Shown in pieces: positions 45,180 through 57,138 of a DNA stretch of 64,000 nucleotides (the stretch's first letter is position 1; every line of letters begins with the position of its first letter). The position numbers were made by a program, and so were the translations under genes. The notes under the pieces were generated by a model, which saw only the letters and a list, made by a program, of their open reading frames with translations, ran no database searches and was not told the origin of the DNA. The stretch comes from Triatoma infestans (taxonomy: Eukaryota; Arthropoda; Insecta; Hemiptera; Reduviidae). The stretch spans positions 26,958-90,957 of the forward strand of contig JAAEAF010003751.1 of NCBI GenBank assembly GCA_011037195.1. The letters run 5' to 3'.

Positions 45180-46199
45180 AAAAGAAAAACTGGGTGCTCC
45201 GGGCAGTGTTCTCTAGTTCAAAACAATACTAACCATCATAGGATTGTGATGTGTAGAGTCTTCGCTAGAACTGGAAGGAGGGATTCCCAGGTATTTGGAA
45301 GTATCCAATTTACTTACAACGAGTTTTGTAGTGATTTATTCGGATACTTAATACATGCTAGACATCCTCTATATAATGGCAACACTGCTGAATTTAAAGG
45401 TTTCAAAACGCTTTCTAAATATCCTCTTTGTAATAATTCTCGTGCAATTTTTGGCTTCTTTTTGATAAAAATTAATTTCTGTTGTACCCTGGTAAGCGCA
45501 TTCTTCATCAATCTATAGCGTAGCTCCGATGATGTTAATCTCTTTCAACTCTATCAATCACTACCTGTGCTTCTCTAGAGATGTGTGCATATATGCTATA
45601 TTTTTGGTAGTTAAATTTATCGTATATTGTTAACATATTTCTTCAAGTAAACAAACTTTGTCTGTGATGACCAATGTACGCGCCACGCTACAACAGAACT
45701 TTAGATCTGTTCTGCCTAATTTGCATTAATGCAGGAGTAAATGTCTGAAGTGTGATTCATTCATCCATGCACCCATTTCTAAATTGCATTTAATCAGTCC
45801 CCATATAGATCTTTCTAAGATCGCCCATCTCGCGAGATCAGACATTTTTGTTTCTTATGAGGATTTCTGCTGACCAGAGCTGCCACAGCTTTAAACATGT
45901 TTTCTATACGACCTGAACAAGGAAGCATGGAATGGGGACAGCGCTGAAGGATATGTAATTGCTGTTTGTGTTAAATGGTACGATAAACAAATCTACTGCT
46001 AATACCCACAGGATAAACTGTGCCAAAAAAATCTGAGTAGCTAATTTGCCTTAGCTCGTGTAGAGCTGTGAAAGCAATGCGGTTTACTTGTCACCCCACT
46101 CTATTAAATAAGTAAAACATTCATATTCACTAGTATTAAAACATTTACTAAGAAGGTACAAAGCAAGCCCGCAAGGGGTATCTGTTGTATGCAGTTATT
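45180..46199. other. unassigned region with decayed SINE1 scrap
   Basis: 45190-45245 (GGGTGCTCCGGGCAGTGTTC) resembles the end of SINE1 in reverse. The 90-codon plus frame 45246-45518 and minus frame 45314-45511 have no recognised motif. 45520-46080 is moderately balanced in composition and may be decayed element coding sequence, not identified. Confidence 0.35.
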
Positions 46200-46590
46200 T
46201 GGGGAGCAGCGACCCCATGGGTTACCACAGCTCATCACTTCGTCAGAACAGTACACAATACACTTAAAGTATATATACTCTATCATTTATAGACAAGGAT
46301 AAGCACAGTACAGAAATTACGATCTCCGTCCCGTAATTAATTGGCGGAAGCCAAGGGAGAAGGAATAGATTAACTCAGTGATAGCGCGTTGGACTAGCAA
46401 CGCGGAGGACCCGGGTTCGAATCCAGCATGCTGCCCTTAGATTTCCTCTTCCTAGGAGCCTCTACAGACAACACTGCCCGGTGACGGAAAGTGTTGTCTG
46501 TATCTGGAGAACACTGCTCGGAGGTCGGCAGTGTGCTGAGAAGGCTCCGGGGGACACAATAGATCTTTCAGATCGCAGTGCCATAATCCC
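46200..46590 (+). mobile_element. tRNA-derived SINE1, long form
   Basis: The upstream block 46230-46360 matches 30160-30295. The tRNA-like head is TTAACTCAGTGATAGCGCG (A box region near 46372), with a perfect GGTTCGAATCC B box at 46414-46424. The body CTGCCCGGTGACGGAAAGTG follows, then ATAGATCTTTCAGATCGCAG. Of all SINE1 copies here this keeps the best Pol III promoter. Confidence 0.75.
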
Positions 46591-47710
46591 ATATAACAAT
46601 CTAAAGGTACAGAGCGCCACTAACTAGATAACGTGGATACAATATAATCTTTCTATTCTTTAATTGAATTTTGTATTAGTATTTGTGATAGGTCTGGGTA
46701 ATATTTATAGCAGCTGTAAAAATAAAAAATTGTATGAATTGCTAGCATTTTAGATAAGCAAAAAAAAAAAAATCAAATAACGAAGTGAGAATTCAAAGGA
46801 TTCTGAATTTTTATAATTTTCTTGAAATGCACTTGGAATGCAGTAAAATGATTTAACCAAGGAAATTAACTGTATTAGATTTCAAATATATTTATGAAAC
46901 CGTTCTTCTGGACTACACTGTAATAATCCCATTCTTTGCTTTGTCAATTATAATTGTTTTTATTGTATTTAAGGAAAGTAGTCGTGTGAGTGTTTTACAC
47001 GGATTTTTTTTTCTATTTTAAAAGGAAGTACATGAGCCTACTCAGTGCACCTTCTTCTCTATTTCAGTTCACCCGATATAAATAACCGATCACTTGTTAA
47101 AGAAAAAAGATATATTCTTCATATATTTCTTTATATAAAAACTTTTTCAATTGTTCCACAAAGTTTAACTCGTATTTAGTATATGAATACATAGTTTTAG
47201 TTTTAAAAGTATTTTCCTTTTAGCAGTTAGTTTTGAATATCTTTATCCAGATATATATGATGTCTGGTTGTACTTTTATGAAGTAGTCTCCGTTTTAACA
47301 TTTATTTCAATTGAATTAGTATAATAGTTTTTATCTTATGCTACATTTATTTGATCGTTCTTTGAATAAATTGTTACAATGGACTATATATATAGTATTT
47401 CAGATTGAATGTCTATTATCTTTTAAGTATTCAAATAAATCACTAGAAAGTTTCTTTGTAAGTAAATTGGACAAGTTACTGGTTAAATTTGACATTAACT
47501 CTGGACATAAAATGACTATTTTTTATTTAATTCTTCTCATTGCTGTTTAAGAGGAATTATTGTATTCGTAATAAAATTTTATGAAATACATCTTTTGAAT
47601 TCACCTGAGTCCGAAAAGTGATTTTCACAAAGTGGTCTGTGTTAATTTCCTTCAATAATACTTCTAATGAAGGAGAATTTATTTTCCAAATTTTCCTTGA
47701 TATTTAAATA
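46591..47710. other. AT-rich spacer with CTCTTAC end
   Basis: AGTAGTCGTGTGAGTGTTTT, then ACACGG, at about 46977-47003 is a family end. The 70-codon frame 47338-47550 has no recognised motif. Confidence 0.45.
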
Positions 47711-48865
47711 CGAGGATCCTTCAATAAGAAAGTAGACAAACCGCTATATATCAGAAACGGTTAGTTTCATGAATACAATAGTTTCAGTGCGTCACCTTGG
47801 CATCTTTGTACTAATAGTTTCTCATCAGCTGTTCGAGAATATTTGGTAAGCATAACCTCAAATGTATTCAGTTAACAGTGGTGAGTCCGCTCGAGCAATG
47901 CACCTCAAAAGAACAAGTCTCATGATTAGATTTTTAGTTGCAGAAGGTATCATTAAAGATAGTGAAATCCACGAAATAATGTTGAAAGTGAATGGAAATA
48001 ATCGTTTGAATTGTTCCAACGTTTACAAATGGGTAGAAAAATTTAAAAGTGGCCAAGTAATGTTTGTGACGACCAACGAAGCGGACGACCGGTTGAAGTT
48101 GCAACTTTATCCCTCAAATCATGCATGAACTCGAAGATCAACAAACCAGGGAAGGGAATAGCTAAGTGGTTAGCGTACTGGACTCCCACGCGGAGGGCCC
48201 AGGTTTGAGTCCAGCTGTGCAACCCTTAGATTTTTTTCTTCCTAGGAGCTTCTACAGCTCACTGTCCGGTGATGGACAGTGCTGTCCGTAACGAGAGAAC
48301 ACTGTCCGGAGGCCGGCAGTGCACTGAGAAGTCTCCGGGCGCCAATGACTACAGCCGTTGACGCGCCTTATAAAAAAAAAAATCAACAGCTAGTATTACA
48401 GTGATATGCTCACAAACAAAGCAAGGCCCACTATTTCAATGAAATGTCGTGGATTCTTGACTCAAATCATGATTTTGTTTCATGACAATGCGCGCCCACA
48501 GAGGGCATAGTTAACTCAAGAACACTCCAAAATGTGAAGTGGGAGATCCTTCCAAATCCCACCTACAAGCTCCGTCCTCGCTCCATCGGATTTCCATTTG
48601 TTTGGATCCCTTAAAGAGACTCTACATGGGAAATATTTTCAATCCAATGAAGAAGTTGTACATCAGGTGCAAAAGTGGCTTCGAAATCAACCCAAAGAAT
48701 TTTATACCAGAGGCATGAACAAATTAGACGAACGATGAATAAATCAAGACAAGTGTATAAATGTTGTTGGAGACTATGTTGAAAAGCAGCCAAAGTTTTA
48801 TATTGATTAAATAAATCATTTTTGAGCCATAGCGATTTGTCTCGTTGCTTATTGAATTACCCGCG
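47711..48865 (+). mobile_element. mariner-1, internally deleted, carrying a SINE
   Basis: TA flanks (47709-47710 and 48866-48867) bound inverted ends: CGAGGATCCTTCAATAAGAA on the left and TTGCTTATTGAATTACCCGCG on the right. The transposase N-terminus (47862-48110) reads LMIRFLVAEGIIKDSEIHEI, then NVYKWVEKFKSGQ, the usual helix-turn-helix region. After the SINE the frame gives FHDNARP (second catalytic D), LAPSDFHLF (third D) and GDYVEKQ near the C-terminus. The middle third with the first D is missing, and stops and shifts are present. Dead. Confidence 0.85.
48144..48381 (+). mobile_element. SINE1 inserted in mariner-1
   Basis: ATCAACA repeats on both sides (48137-48143 and 48382-48388). The head AGCTAAGTGGTTAGCGTACT, B-box GGTTTGAGTCC, and body CACTGTCCGGTGATGGACAG are close to 10039-10286 on the other strand. 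It ends GACGCGCCTTAT with poly-A. The SINE is later than the mariner. Confidence 0.85.
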
Positions 48866-48867
48866 TA

Positions 48868-49631
48868 GGAAATGTGTTTCTACTACAAATTACATTAAAT
48901 GGTTTTCGACTAGATCAAATTTACATTAACTAATTTAATTGAATTTAAAATAATAAATGATATAAAAAACAATACGATAATCTATATTTGGTAAGAGAAA
49001 TGAAAAAAAAAATGTAAGCTTTCTTCTTCGCTGGTAATTATTTAAAATTTTGTTCTTTATTAATTAAGTTATATTAAATTCAGTTTTTGCAATATGTTGG
49101 ATGAAACAAGAACTTTGTGTAAAACTGGCCAAAATCCAATAGTTTATCCTGCTTTCTTTATTAAGGGCGCTCTTGGGGGGCCTCTAATAAGGAACAGGAG
49201 AACAGTTTTGTAGTGTGTGTGGGTGTGTGCGCATGCATGCGTGCGTGTTTGTTGTGGTGGAGGTGGGACTCAGAATAATTCTAAAATGAAGAAAGTCGGT
49301 TCAATGTTGATTTTACCCTTTTTTTTTTGTTTTACCCATTTTTTTTTTTTTTTGAATTGACAAACTCAATTAGCCCGGAGTGGAGTAGAAATCAAATTGG
49401 ATTATACACTGTAATGACAGTAATAATGCGCTTCCGATCATCGTGCATTTTCGCAAATCGTGCACTTAACAACATTTTTCCTCGAACACTATTTTATTGT
49501 ATAGCTTACAGACTTTAACCTGTTTTAGGTTCCGGTGAAGCAATTAAAAAAAAAAAAAAATACTATGGGTAAGAGAAAGTAAAAATTATCATATGCTTGT
49601 GTCATACACAGTGAGGCTGTGTGTCATGGTA
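48868..49631. other. AT-rich spacer with repeat-like GT tract
   Basis: A GTGTG/GCATGC-rich tract lies at 49205-49250 and poly-T runs at 49320-49355. No gene is recognised. Confidence 0.45.
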
Positions 49632-50568
49632 CGAGGCATGTCCAGTAAGTAAGTGTACTGAATTTTTGTAGGTTTCAAAAATTTTTATTTAAACAAAAAA
49701 ATTACCTGGTTACATTAGTACATATTATGTAAGCTATTTTTCGACATAGTCACCATTCCTCTCAATGCAGGTGGTGAACCGTGGTATTAATTTTTTGATG
49801 CCTTCTTCGAAGTAGTTTCCCGCCAACCCCTTCGTCCATTTCTCCATCTCCCCCTTCACCTCCTCGTCGGTTGAAAACCTTTTTCCACCTATGTGCAGCT
49901 TCAGGGAGGTAAAGAGATAGTAATCTGAAGGTGCTCGGTCAGGGGAATGCGCGGAATGCACGAGACAAGCAGTTCCTTCGTGGCGTTGGCCGTGTGTGGT
50001 CTGGCATTGTCGTGCAGCAGGCAGACTCCCTTTGTCAGCATGCCTCTCCTTTTGTTCTGAATCGCCCTCCGCAATTTTTTTAGGGTCTCACAGTATCTTG
50101 CAGAGTTGATGGTCTCCCCTTGAGGCATATATTCAATTAAAATTATGCCTTGACAGTCCCAAAACACGGATGCCATGATTTTCTTGGCTGAAATTGTGAT
50201 TTTGAACTTTTTGGCGGAGGGTGAAGAGGTGTGACGCCACTGTTGAGACTGCCTTTTGGTTTCGGGTGTGTAGTGTGCAACCCATGTTTCATCTCCAATA
50301 ATGATGGAGCGGAGAAATTCATCTCCATGGAGTTTGTAGCGTCTCAAAAACTCTTGCCCGGCCTCCACTCGATTCACTTGACGGGAGATTGGATTGACAT
50401 TTTTCACGAAACGTATTGTCGCGTCGACAGTTGTCAACGTATTGACCTCGAACCGGTCTCGTTGCAGAGGGAAGGAATCAGGCTACACGACAGTGTAGCC
50501 AACATGTCGAAAACAAAATCCCTCCGGCCGTGAGAGCCTCAGTACACTTACCTACTGGACATGCCTCG
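49632..50568 (-). mobile_element. mariner-2, internally deleted with near-perfect inverted ends
   Basis: TA flanks at 49630-49631 and 50569-50570. The ends CGAGGCATGTCCAGTAAGTA and the inverse TACCTACTGGACATGCCTCG agree in about 31 of 32 bases. The minus-strand transposase (50437 to 49734) has IIGDETW (first D, GDETW codons at 50282-50296), LLHDNARPHTAN (second D) and, after a short out-of-frame deletion, HSPDRAPSDYYLF (third D) with ERNGDYVEK at the end. All three acidic residues survive, but the N-terminal DNA-binding half is gone and D-D spacing is about five codons short of D34D. At 937 bp it is below the usual ~1.3 kb. Confidence 0.88.
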
Positions 50569-51450
50569 TATAATAAGCAAACTTTTGATGTAGTTACTAT
50601 TTTTTATAAAATTAGTGTAATGTGATTGTTTGGAAGTGTTATATGTGTGTATGTTATGTTTTTTTAGCGAAGTGTATAGCAGCTAGCGGGTTTGAAAGGG
50701 CTTATGTGTGTGTGTGTGCTTTAGAAAAGAGAGAAGTATCAAGGAATAAGTAAGAAGTCGCCACTGTTTTTAAAAATAAATATATTATCTCAAAATAAAT
50801 TTAAATATTTTCTATTAATAAGCTTATAAATATATAGAAACTCTTTCACTTAAATATTCTTAAACACAAATGTCCAAATTAACCACTTATTGGCTCACTG
50901 AATTTAAAATGAGAGAGTGACATTTTGAATGCGACGAATGTTACTAGTTGAATGCTTTGAAATAGAATGATGAAATAATGCTCCATTTGGTAATTAAAAC
51001 CTGCCCTTTATATTTGACTTCTAGAAGGGGGTTAAAAGACAAAGAGTGTCCGAGTTCTCCGACCTCTCTTGTAACGGTGTTTCTTGTACCTGCATTTTGA
51101 CCCTTCTGCCAACGTACAAATTTCCTTTTTAAGTATTTTTGTTTCCTTTTTAACGTTAAGTGCACTGCAACTAAAGACGACTGTGTGTCCCCCAGCAGGT
51201 GCCAAGTTGAGATCTCTTCAGCATCCTTTATAGAGTGATTTCGCTAAGAAATCATAAAATCTGAGAAGATTCTATGGAGAATGTACACTCATATAGGGTG
51301 CCCAGGCTTGTATACCTTCTTTAAATTAATAACAGCATAGTCTAACCGGAGATATATTGAAGTCTTCTCCAAATGCTCAAAGAATTTGCATATGTTAATC
51401 GCCTTCTAGGCCTAACACCTTCTACAGGTGTCCTCATGAATATTAATATA
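50569..51450. mobile_element. LTR-like block related to 30516-31012
   Basis: TTTTTTTAGCGAAGTG and GGGCTTATGTGTGTG, AAGTCGCCACTGTTTTTAAA, then AAATAAATATATTATC align with 30555-30650. The possible start is TGTAATGTGATTG at about 50618 and the possible end CTTCTACA near 51427. No flanking duplication was found. The 73-codon minus frame is not supported as a gene. Confidence 0.4.
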
Positions 51451-52280
51451 TTAAATTAAAAATCTAAAATTCTATCCAATAAACAAATAAAATAAAAAAA
51501 AGTTAGTGCAACAATAAGAAAGAATGGGTTACTAAGGGCATATCATTTGTTGGAAAATTTACTCTGTTAATATTTCATCTATTATATTGTTCTTATTTCA
51601 TAAAATGTGTTTTAAAATTAAAGACAGAATTATGCATAAAATATTTGGTAAATATATGGTGCACTATAAAGATAATAATTTGCTTAAATGACATTGTTAA
51701 TTCAAAAATTTCATCCTCTTATCATAAATAAATATTAAAACTATAGAGATGGTTAGGTGGAACGTGACAGAGGAAGATAGTGTGATGCGGCTAGAAGTGT
51801 AAATATTAACGTGCGATGGAATAAACAATTGAAGCTTGAAAACGTTCTTATACAATAGAGAGTAAAAGCGTATAGGATTAACCGAAATGTAAATAAAGTA
51901 TTTTGGAAGTGACAGGGCAGCCGGATGAGTGGATAGGGTTATACTCACAGATGAGAAGCTTAATAATAGCGTGGAATATGCTTAGAAAATCCTTTTCACT
52001 TTCTCTAAGCTTTCTCATTATACAAGCTTATCAAGCACGACGTTTAGGACTTAGCCGCAACGGTTTATATTTATCCGTTCTATGGTTCTTAGTTTTGTTT
52101 TACTTTTAATGCATACACTTAAAATTTATCGAAATAATAAATAATTTTAGGAAAATAAAGTTCATTTTCATTTTTGAATCTTTCATCACGCTTCTATCAT
52201 TTCCTTACATAAATATTGCAAAAGTGTATATCATACATAAAATATATATTTAATATAATTCAAGTAAATTACATAATATA
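51451..52280. other. AT-rich spacer
   Basis: Frames up to 83 codons (51697-51948 minus) are without motifs. No feature is recognised. Confidence 0.45.
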
Positions 52281-53186
52281 CTAGGGCAAGGTGAAAAGTT
52301 CTCGGCCGAGCCCATACATGGCGCGCTACAAATGAAATTAATGTTTTGTTTTGTTGGCAAACTTGTTGCAAAAGTAAATACTAAATGTGAATTTGATCAG
52401 AAAAATAGTTGGTTTTATACGGCTGTTTAATGTAAGCATGTTTTGTTTAAAAAATTAAACTTGAATACCGTTCTGTTCATAAAATACTTCGTTTTGGATG
52501 GTTTATCGCCAACAGAAATTCATCCAAAGTCCGAACGAAATTCAATGAAGTGACCTTCGTTATCAACAGTACAAAAATGGGCAGCTGAGTTTAAACGTGG
52601 CCGTACATCGATTGAAGATGATCCATATGAAGGACGGCTAAAAAAAACTGCAACTACCTAAGAAAATATCCAGAATACACAATATGGTTCTAGAAAATCA
52701 ACGATTAAAGGTGTATGAGATAGCTAAGGCTGTAGGCATCTCAAAAGAAATGGTGAGGCACATTTTACGCGAAGAACTCAGTATGAGAAAGCTTTGTGCA
52801 AGATGGGTACCGTATTTATTAAATGCTGATCACGAACAAATGAGAAATCGTGTTCGCTCAGCAATGTTTGAGCTGCTTCAAGAAAAATCCAACCGATTTT
52901 CTGCACCGATTTGTTAAGATTCATGAAACGTGGGTTCACCATTTTACACCTCAGTCAAAACAACAGTCGAAGCAGTGGATAGAAAAGCCGGTGGCTCTGC
53001 ACCGAAGAAAGCAGAGACAATTGTATCGGCTGAAAAGGTTATGGCTAGTGTTTTTTTTGGGGGATTTCAAAGGGATTCTTTTAATTGACTTCTTGCCAAA
53101 TGGTCAAACTATTTATGGGGAATACTAAGCACGTCTTTTTGACCAGCTGGATGAAAGAATTAGAGAGAAAAGAACCTGATTATTAA
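52281..53186 (+). pseudogene. mariner-3 transposase, truncated by a LINE
   Basis: The 5' end CTAGGGCAAGGTGAAAAGTT, then CTCGGCC, follows a TA. The transposase frame is broken but ordered: VQKWAAEFKRGRTSIEDDP (N-terminal), KVYEIAKAVGISKEMVRHIL with LREEL (second helix-turn-helix), then HETWVHHFTPQSKQQSKQW where mariners have DETW, so the first catalytic D is H. VMASVFWGISKGFFLIDFLP comes next and the copy ends at LDERIREKR. The remaining C-terminus is missing where the LINE at 53187 begins; I did not find it on the far side. Confidence 0.8.
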
Positions 53187-53421
53187 TTCACAAAAGGGAG
53201 GGAACCCCTACGCTATCCAAAGCCTCCAGGGCCCATATAGCTACCCCTAAAGAATAACAACCACTGGGACTAGAACAAAAATCCAGCCAAGGTTTTAACC
53301 TTCTAAGTTTCACTACAGACCGAACAAATCGGACCAAAACCTTAAAAGGACACAGCTTAAGATCCTCTACCGATATCCTATTCCGGCCGATAGTCCTAAA
53401 CCTAATCTCCTCCCAACCGAA

Positions 53422-54370
53422 TCAATTCTTCATCAGATGCATGGGTGTTTCCTCCTCAGTCTCACAAACTCTACAAAAGGGGTCAGGCACGAGTCCCATT
53501 ATATAGGGATGTCTCCTTAAACCACAATGCCCAGTGAGGAATCCAACCAGATACCTGAGGGAGGTCCGTGAAAGACATCGGACCCCACTGCTCAAAGCTC
53601 CGTCCGGGCCAATGAGCATTTTAGACTGCCGACAACCCACTGCACTCATCCATAAGGATGAGTGCTGCGAGGTCATCCACTTCTGAAAGCCCGACAAACA
53701 TGTGCCAGAAGACACACCAACAGCAGGCTCTGGACCAATGAAAGGGAGAGAGGCACCTAATTTGGCAAACCTATCCACCTCCTCATTCCCAAAAATTCCC
53801 ATATGACCTGGAACCCAGACCAGAAGCACATCCTTTAATGAAGAAAGATCTTCCAGTCTTCTAGAACATTCCACACACCAATCTGGAAGTGAAGACACAT
53901 GAATTAAGCGCCTTCAACGCAGCCTGGCTATCCGAGCAGATGCAAACACCCTTTAAATTAGTGTTACGCACCCTCTCATCCAAAATACAGCAAAGAATTG
54001 CATAAACCTCAGCCTGGAAAACGGTGGCCCACTCACAAAGAGAAACTACCAAATGATCTCCCGTCTCAAAATAGACGGCAGCCCCAGACCTACCATCCAT
54101 CCTGGAACCGTCCGTGTAGCATCGGAGATAATTCTCAGGAATCACACCAGACGGACCCAGGGTTAACAAATCTTCCCTAGAAGGCAACCTAACCCTGTAG
54201 GAATGATCAAAGACAAAAGTCTTCAAATTCCTATCAGAAGGGAAACCTGTAATGGGAATCCTTAAAAGCATCTCACGATAAATGGTAGAATGACCATATC
54301 GCTTACCCTGCCAAAAACCTGTCTGTTTAATTCTATAACAGGCTTTCATTGCCTGGTTTTTCACCTTCAC
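53422..54370 (-). pseudogene. LINE RNase H and zinc-knuckle tail
   Basis: RNase H degrades the RNA of the RNA:DNA hybrid. YTDGSRMDGRSGAAVYFE gives the first D, FQAEVYAILC the E, and CSDSQAALKALNS the second D. After a frameshift near 53890 the last block reads LLVWVPGHMGIFGNEEVDRF with the conserved H and D. The tail follows: FLTGHCGLRRHPYIMGL, FCRVCETEEETPMHLM, a C-x2-C then H arrangement. The split between frames is the only visible damage in this part. Confidence 0.88.
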
Positions 54371-55847
54371 AAAGAGAGGTGGAATCCCTTACAAAGTCTC
54401 CATAGATGCAGTCGGTGTGGTCCGAAACACACCAGTCACCGCCAGACAAAGCCAAGCGTTGGACTTCTTCCAACAGCTGCCTAGCAGATCGTGTTTCAAT
54501 GCGACGCCACCACACCAAAGCCGCATATACCAATCTAGGTTTAATGACCATACAATAAATCCAGAACATCATCTTGGGAGTGATTCCCCAGTTCCTACCT
54601 ACAACTCTTCGACATTGCCAAAAGGAGATTATCGCCTTTTGATGTTGTGTCTTAACATGTTCGACCAGTTCAATTTACTGTCGAGAACTACTCCAAGGAA
54701 CTTCACTGATTTGCTAACCTGTATGGAAGTACCTAACAACCTAGGAGGTGTAAAACCTACTATCTTCCTTCTATGAGTGAATAGAATTGCCTGGGTCTTC
54801 ATAGGATTAATAGAAAGACCCTTATCCTGTGCCCAACAATATACCATATTAAGGGCGCTTTGCATTAGGTCCGAAATAGTGGACAAACAGCGCCCTAACA
54901 ATAAAATAACACCATCATCGGCATATGCTTGCACATAAAATCCCGATGAATTCATCCTAACCTAAAGGTCATCCATGACGACGCACCACAACTTAGGTGA
55001 GAGACAACCCCCTTGAGGGCACCCTCTCCCCACTTGTACTATCATGGTGCGCCCGCCAAGGGACCTGTATAACCCTACTCCTAAGATAGACACCTATCCA
55101 ATTGATTAAGACGGGATGTATACCTTTTCGTACCAAGGCATCTTCCAGAGCATCAAACGATACTCTGTCAAATGCCCCCTCAACATCAAAGAAACACCCT
55201 AGGGCATATTCTTTTATTTCCAAAGCAGATTCTATCCTTCCGACGAGACAATGTAATGCAGTCTCTGTCGACTTACCCACAATATAAGCATGTTGGTTAG
55301 GATAGAGTGGATGATCCCTTAATGGGCCATCAGTAATATACCTATCCACCAACTTTTCCAAAGTTTTCAAGAGGAAAGACATAAGCCTAATGGGTCTAAA
55401 TGCCTTGGGGTCGGAGTAGTCATTTCATCCCGGCTTGGGAATAAAGACTACCCTTACTTCTCTCCATAATGTTGATATGGTTGGTACATAACCAAACATC
55501 AAACATCCTTTAAACAATCTTAACAATACCTTCGTCAGCACGTCCCCACCCTTTTGCAACAGACAAGGATAAATCCCGTCCGGTCCAGGTGACTTGAAAG
55601 GTGAGAAACTTTGTACTGCCCAACTAACTCTGTCATGTGTGACAACCTCATCTAAGGTGGATACATCTTCAAGGTCCCATCTCCTACCACCCACCAAAGA
55701 CGAAGCAGCATTTAAACCAATATTATCCGGGAAGTGAGTATCAAGCAAAAGCTGCAGTGTCTCCCCTTCCCCCCCTGTAAAGGAACCATCAGGGTATCGT
55801 AGGGTACCTAACTGACTGTCCCTATCCTTACTAAGAATCCGTACCAA
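54333..55847 (-). pseudogene. LINE reverse transcriptase domain
   Basis: It copies element RNA at the nick. Visible are SPFKSPGPDGIYPCLLQKGG, VVFIPKPG, the QHAYIVGKSTETALHCLVG region, FDVEGAFDRVSFDALEDALV (catalytic motif A), GCPQGGCLSPKLWCVVMDDL (motif B), then YVQAYADDGVILLLG with YADD at 54914-54925, KTQAILFTHRRK and VKFLGVVLDSKLNW. Frames change near 55420, 55000 and 54630, and a stop interrupts after MDDL. The thumb segment VIKPRLVYAALVWW lies at 54530-54560. Confidence 0.88.
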
Positions 55848-56172
55848 TCTAGATGATTCCTGGAATGAATTTATATCCTCACAAAAGGATCTCCAGGAAT
55901 TCCTCTTGACTCTCCTCAGAGCATATTTATATGCTCTTTTAATACTGTTTTAACTATCCCATGATTCCGAAGAATCAGCAAGGACAGCCTTCCTGTATGA
56001 GCCCCTTACCTGTCTCCTAGTTTTTCCAACGAAGAAGACCACCAGGGATTCTTACTACCCTTAACCACCTTGGGAGGACAAGACTCCTCGAATGAGGATC
56101 TAATGTGTTCATGAAGAATACCAGCCTCCCTTTCCAATTCCTCTATGCCATCAGGGGCTTCTGATTGGATAG

Positions 56173-56933
56173 TCAGTTTATCTTCAATAATTCTAGAATA
56201 TAAACCCCAATCCGCCCTCCTGGGATTCCTATAACTAGCCAGGGTAATTGGATCAATCCCAGACTAAACCTAATCATCCTGTGATCGGAGATGGAAGCCT
56301 CAGGACTCACCCTCCAATCCTTAATCAGACCACTAAAATTCCTAGAAGCAAGGGAAATATCAATAACCTGTCTTCTAATCCTAGTAACAAAAGTGGGTTC
56401 AGTACCCCTATTCAGGACCTCTAATCGCGTGCCCACCAGGAAATCCATGAGAGCGCGACCCCTACCATTGGTGTCGCTGCTGCCCCAGACAACATGATGT
56501 GCATTCGCGTCACATCCTATTATAATAGGTATGTCATTGGTCTCCGAATACCGAACCAAACCCATGAACTCCTGAGGAGGAGGAGAGGGGCCATCATAGG
56601 GGAAGTAAGCCGAAGCCACAACTACGTCGCGACGACGCCCGCCAACCCCCAGACCAACCCTCACCGCCAACAAGTCCCGAGAGCAGAACTGTCGAAGCAG
56701 AACAGCGTCGACACTCCGACTGGCAAAAATACATGCCCTAGGAATGTCCCCGCCATCCGCCACGAACAGTCTGCCATCACCACACTCAATCCTTGAACCA
56801 AATCTTTAAAGGCATAAGGTTCTTGTATTAAGATAAAATATGTATGCAACTTAGCAATACAACGGCATAAGTTAGCCGTTGCATCTTTGCTATGCTGCGA
56901 GTTAACCTGAACCATTTCTACCCTGTCAATCAT
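56173..56933 (-). pseudogene. LINE endonuclease domain
   Basis: The endonuclease nicks the target to prime reverse transcription. From ATG at 56933: VQVNSQHSKDATANLC and LIQEPYAF carry the conserved N and E. After a shift, RDVVVASAYFPYDGP, IIGCDANAHHVVWGSSDTN (D/N pair), EPTFVTRIRRQVIDISLASR and ISDHRMIRF (final SDH) follow. The order is complete for the exonuclease/endonuclease/phosphatase fold used by these LINEs. One frameshift near 56700 breaks it. Confidence 0.88.
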
Positions 56934-56999
56934 AGTAATAAGTCAACTAATGTAAGAAATGGAACTTCTGACAAACTTGATAGCAGGCAGGAACAAAAA

Positions 57000-57138
57000 T
57001 AAATGAATAATAATAAAATAAATAAATAAACAAATAATAATAAAATAAATAAATTTAAATAAATAAATAGACAAATAGATAAATATAAATAAATAAATAA
57101 ACAAATAAATATAAATAAATAAATAAAAATAAAAATAC
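57000..57138. repeat. (AAAT)n-type microsatellite
   Basis: An imperfect AAAT/AAATA/ACAAAT array covers about 140 bp immediately 5' of the LINE's second ORF. Small minus-strand frames reading Phe/Leu/Tyr-rich repeats over it are artefacts. Confidence 0.85.

Larger units (their letters stand above)
53187..56933 (-). mobile_element. I/LOA/R1-group LINE with RNase H, near-complete second ORF
   Basis: In minus-strand order it holds an apurinic-like endonuclease (56933-56173), reverse transcriptase (55847-54333), RNase H (54370-53730) and a C-terminal cysteine/histidine region (53560-53440), then a 3' UTR ending near 53187 with an AATTAATAAT tail. Domain order and RNase H presence match the I/LOA/R1 group. 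At least five frame breaks make it inactive. ORF1 is not recognisable upstream, where an (AAAT)n tract sits. Partial copies are at 18830-19500 and 34404-34638. Confidence 0.88.

Noticed and set aside
46365..46430. tRNA gene with good A and B boxes
   Set aside because: Followed by the conserved SINE1 body, found in several copies, and not followed by a Pol III terminator at tRNA length; it is a SINE head.
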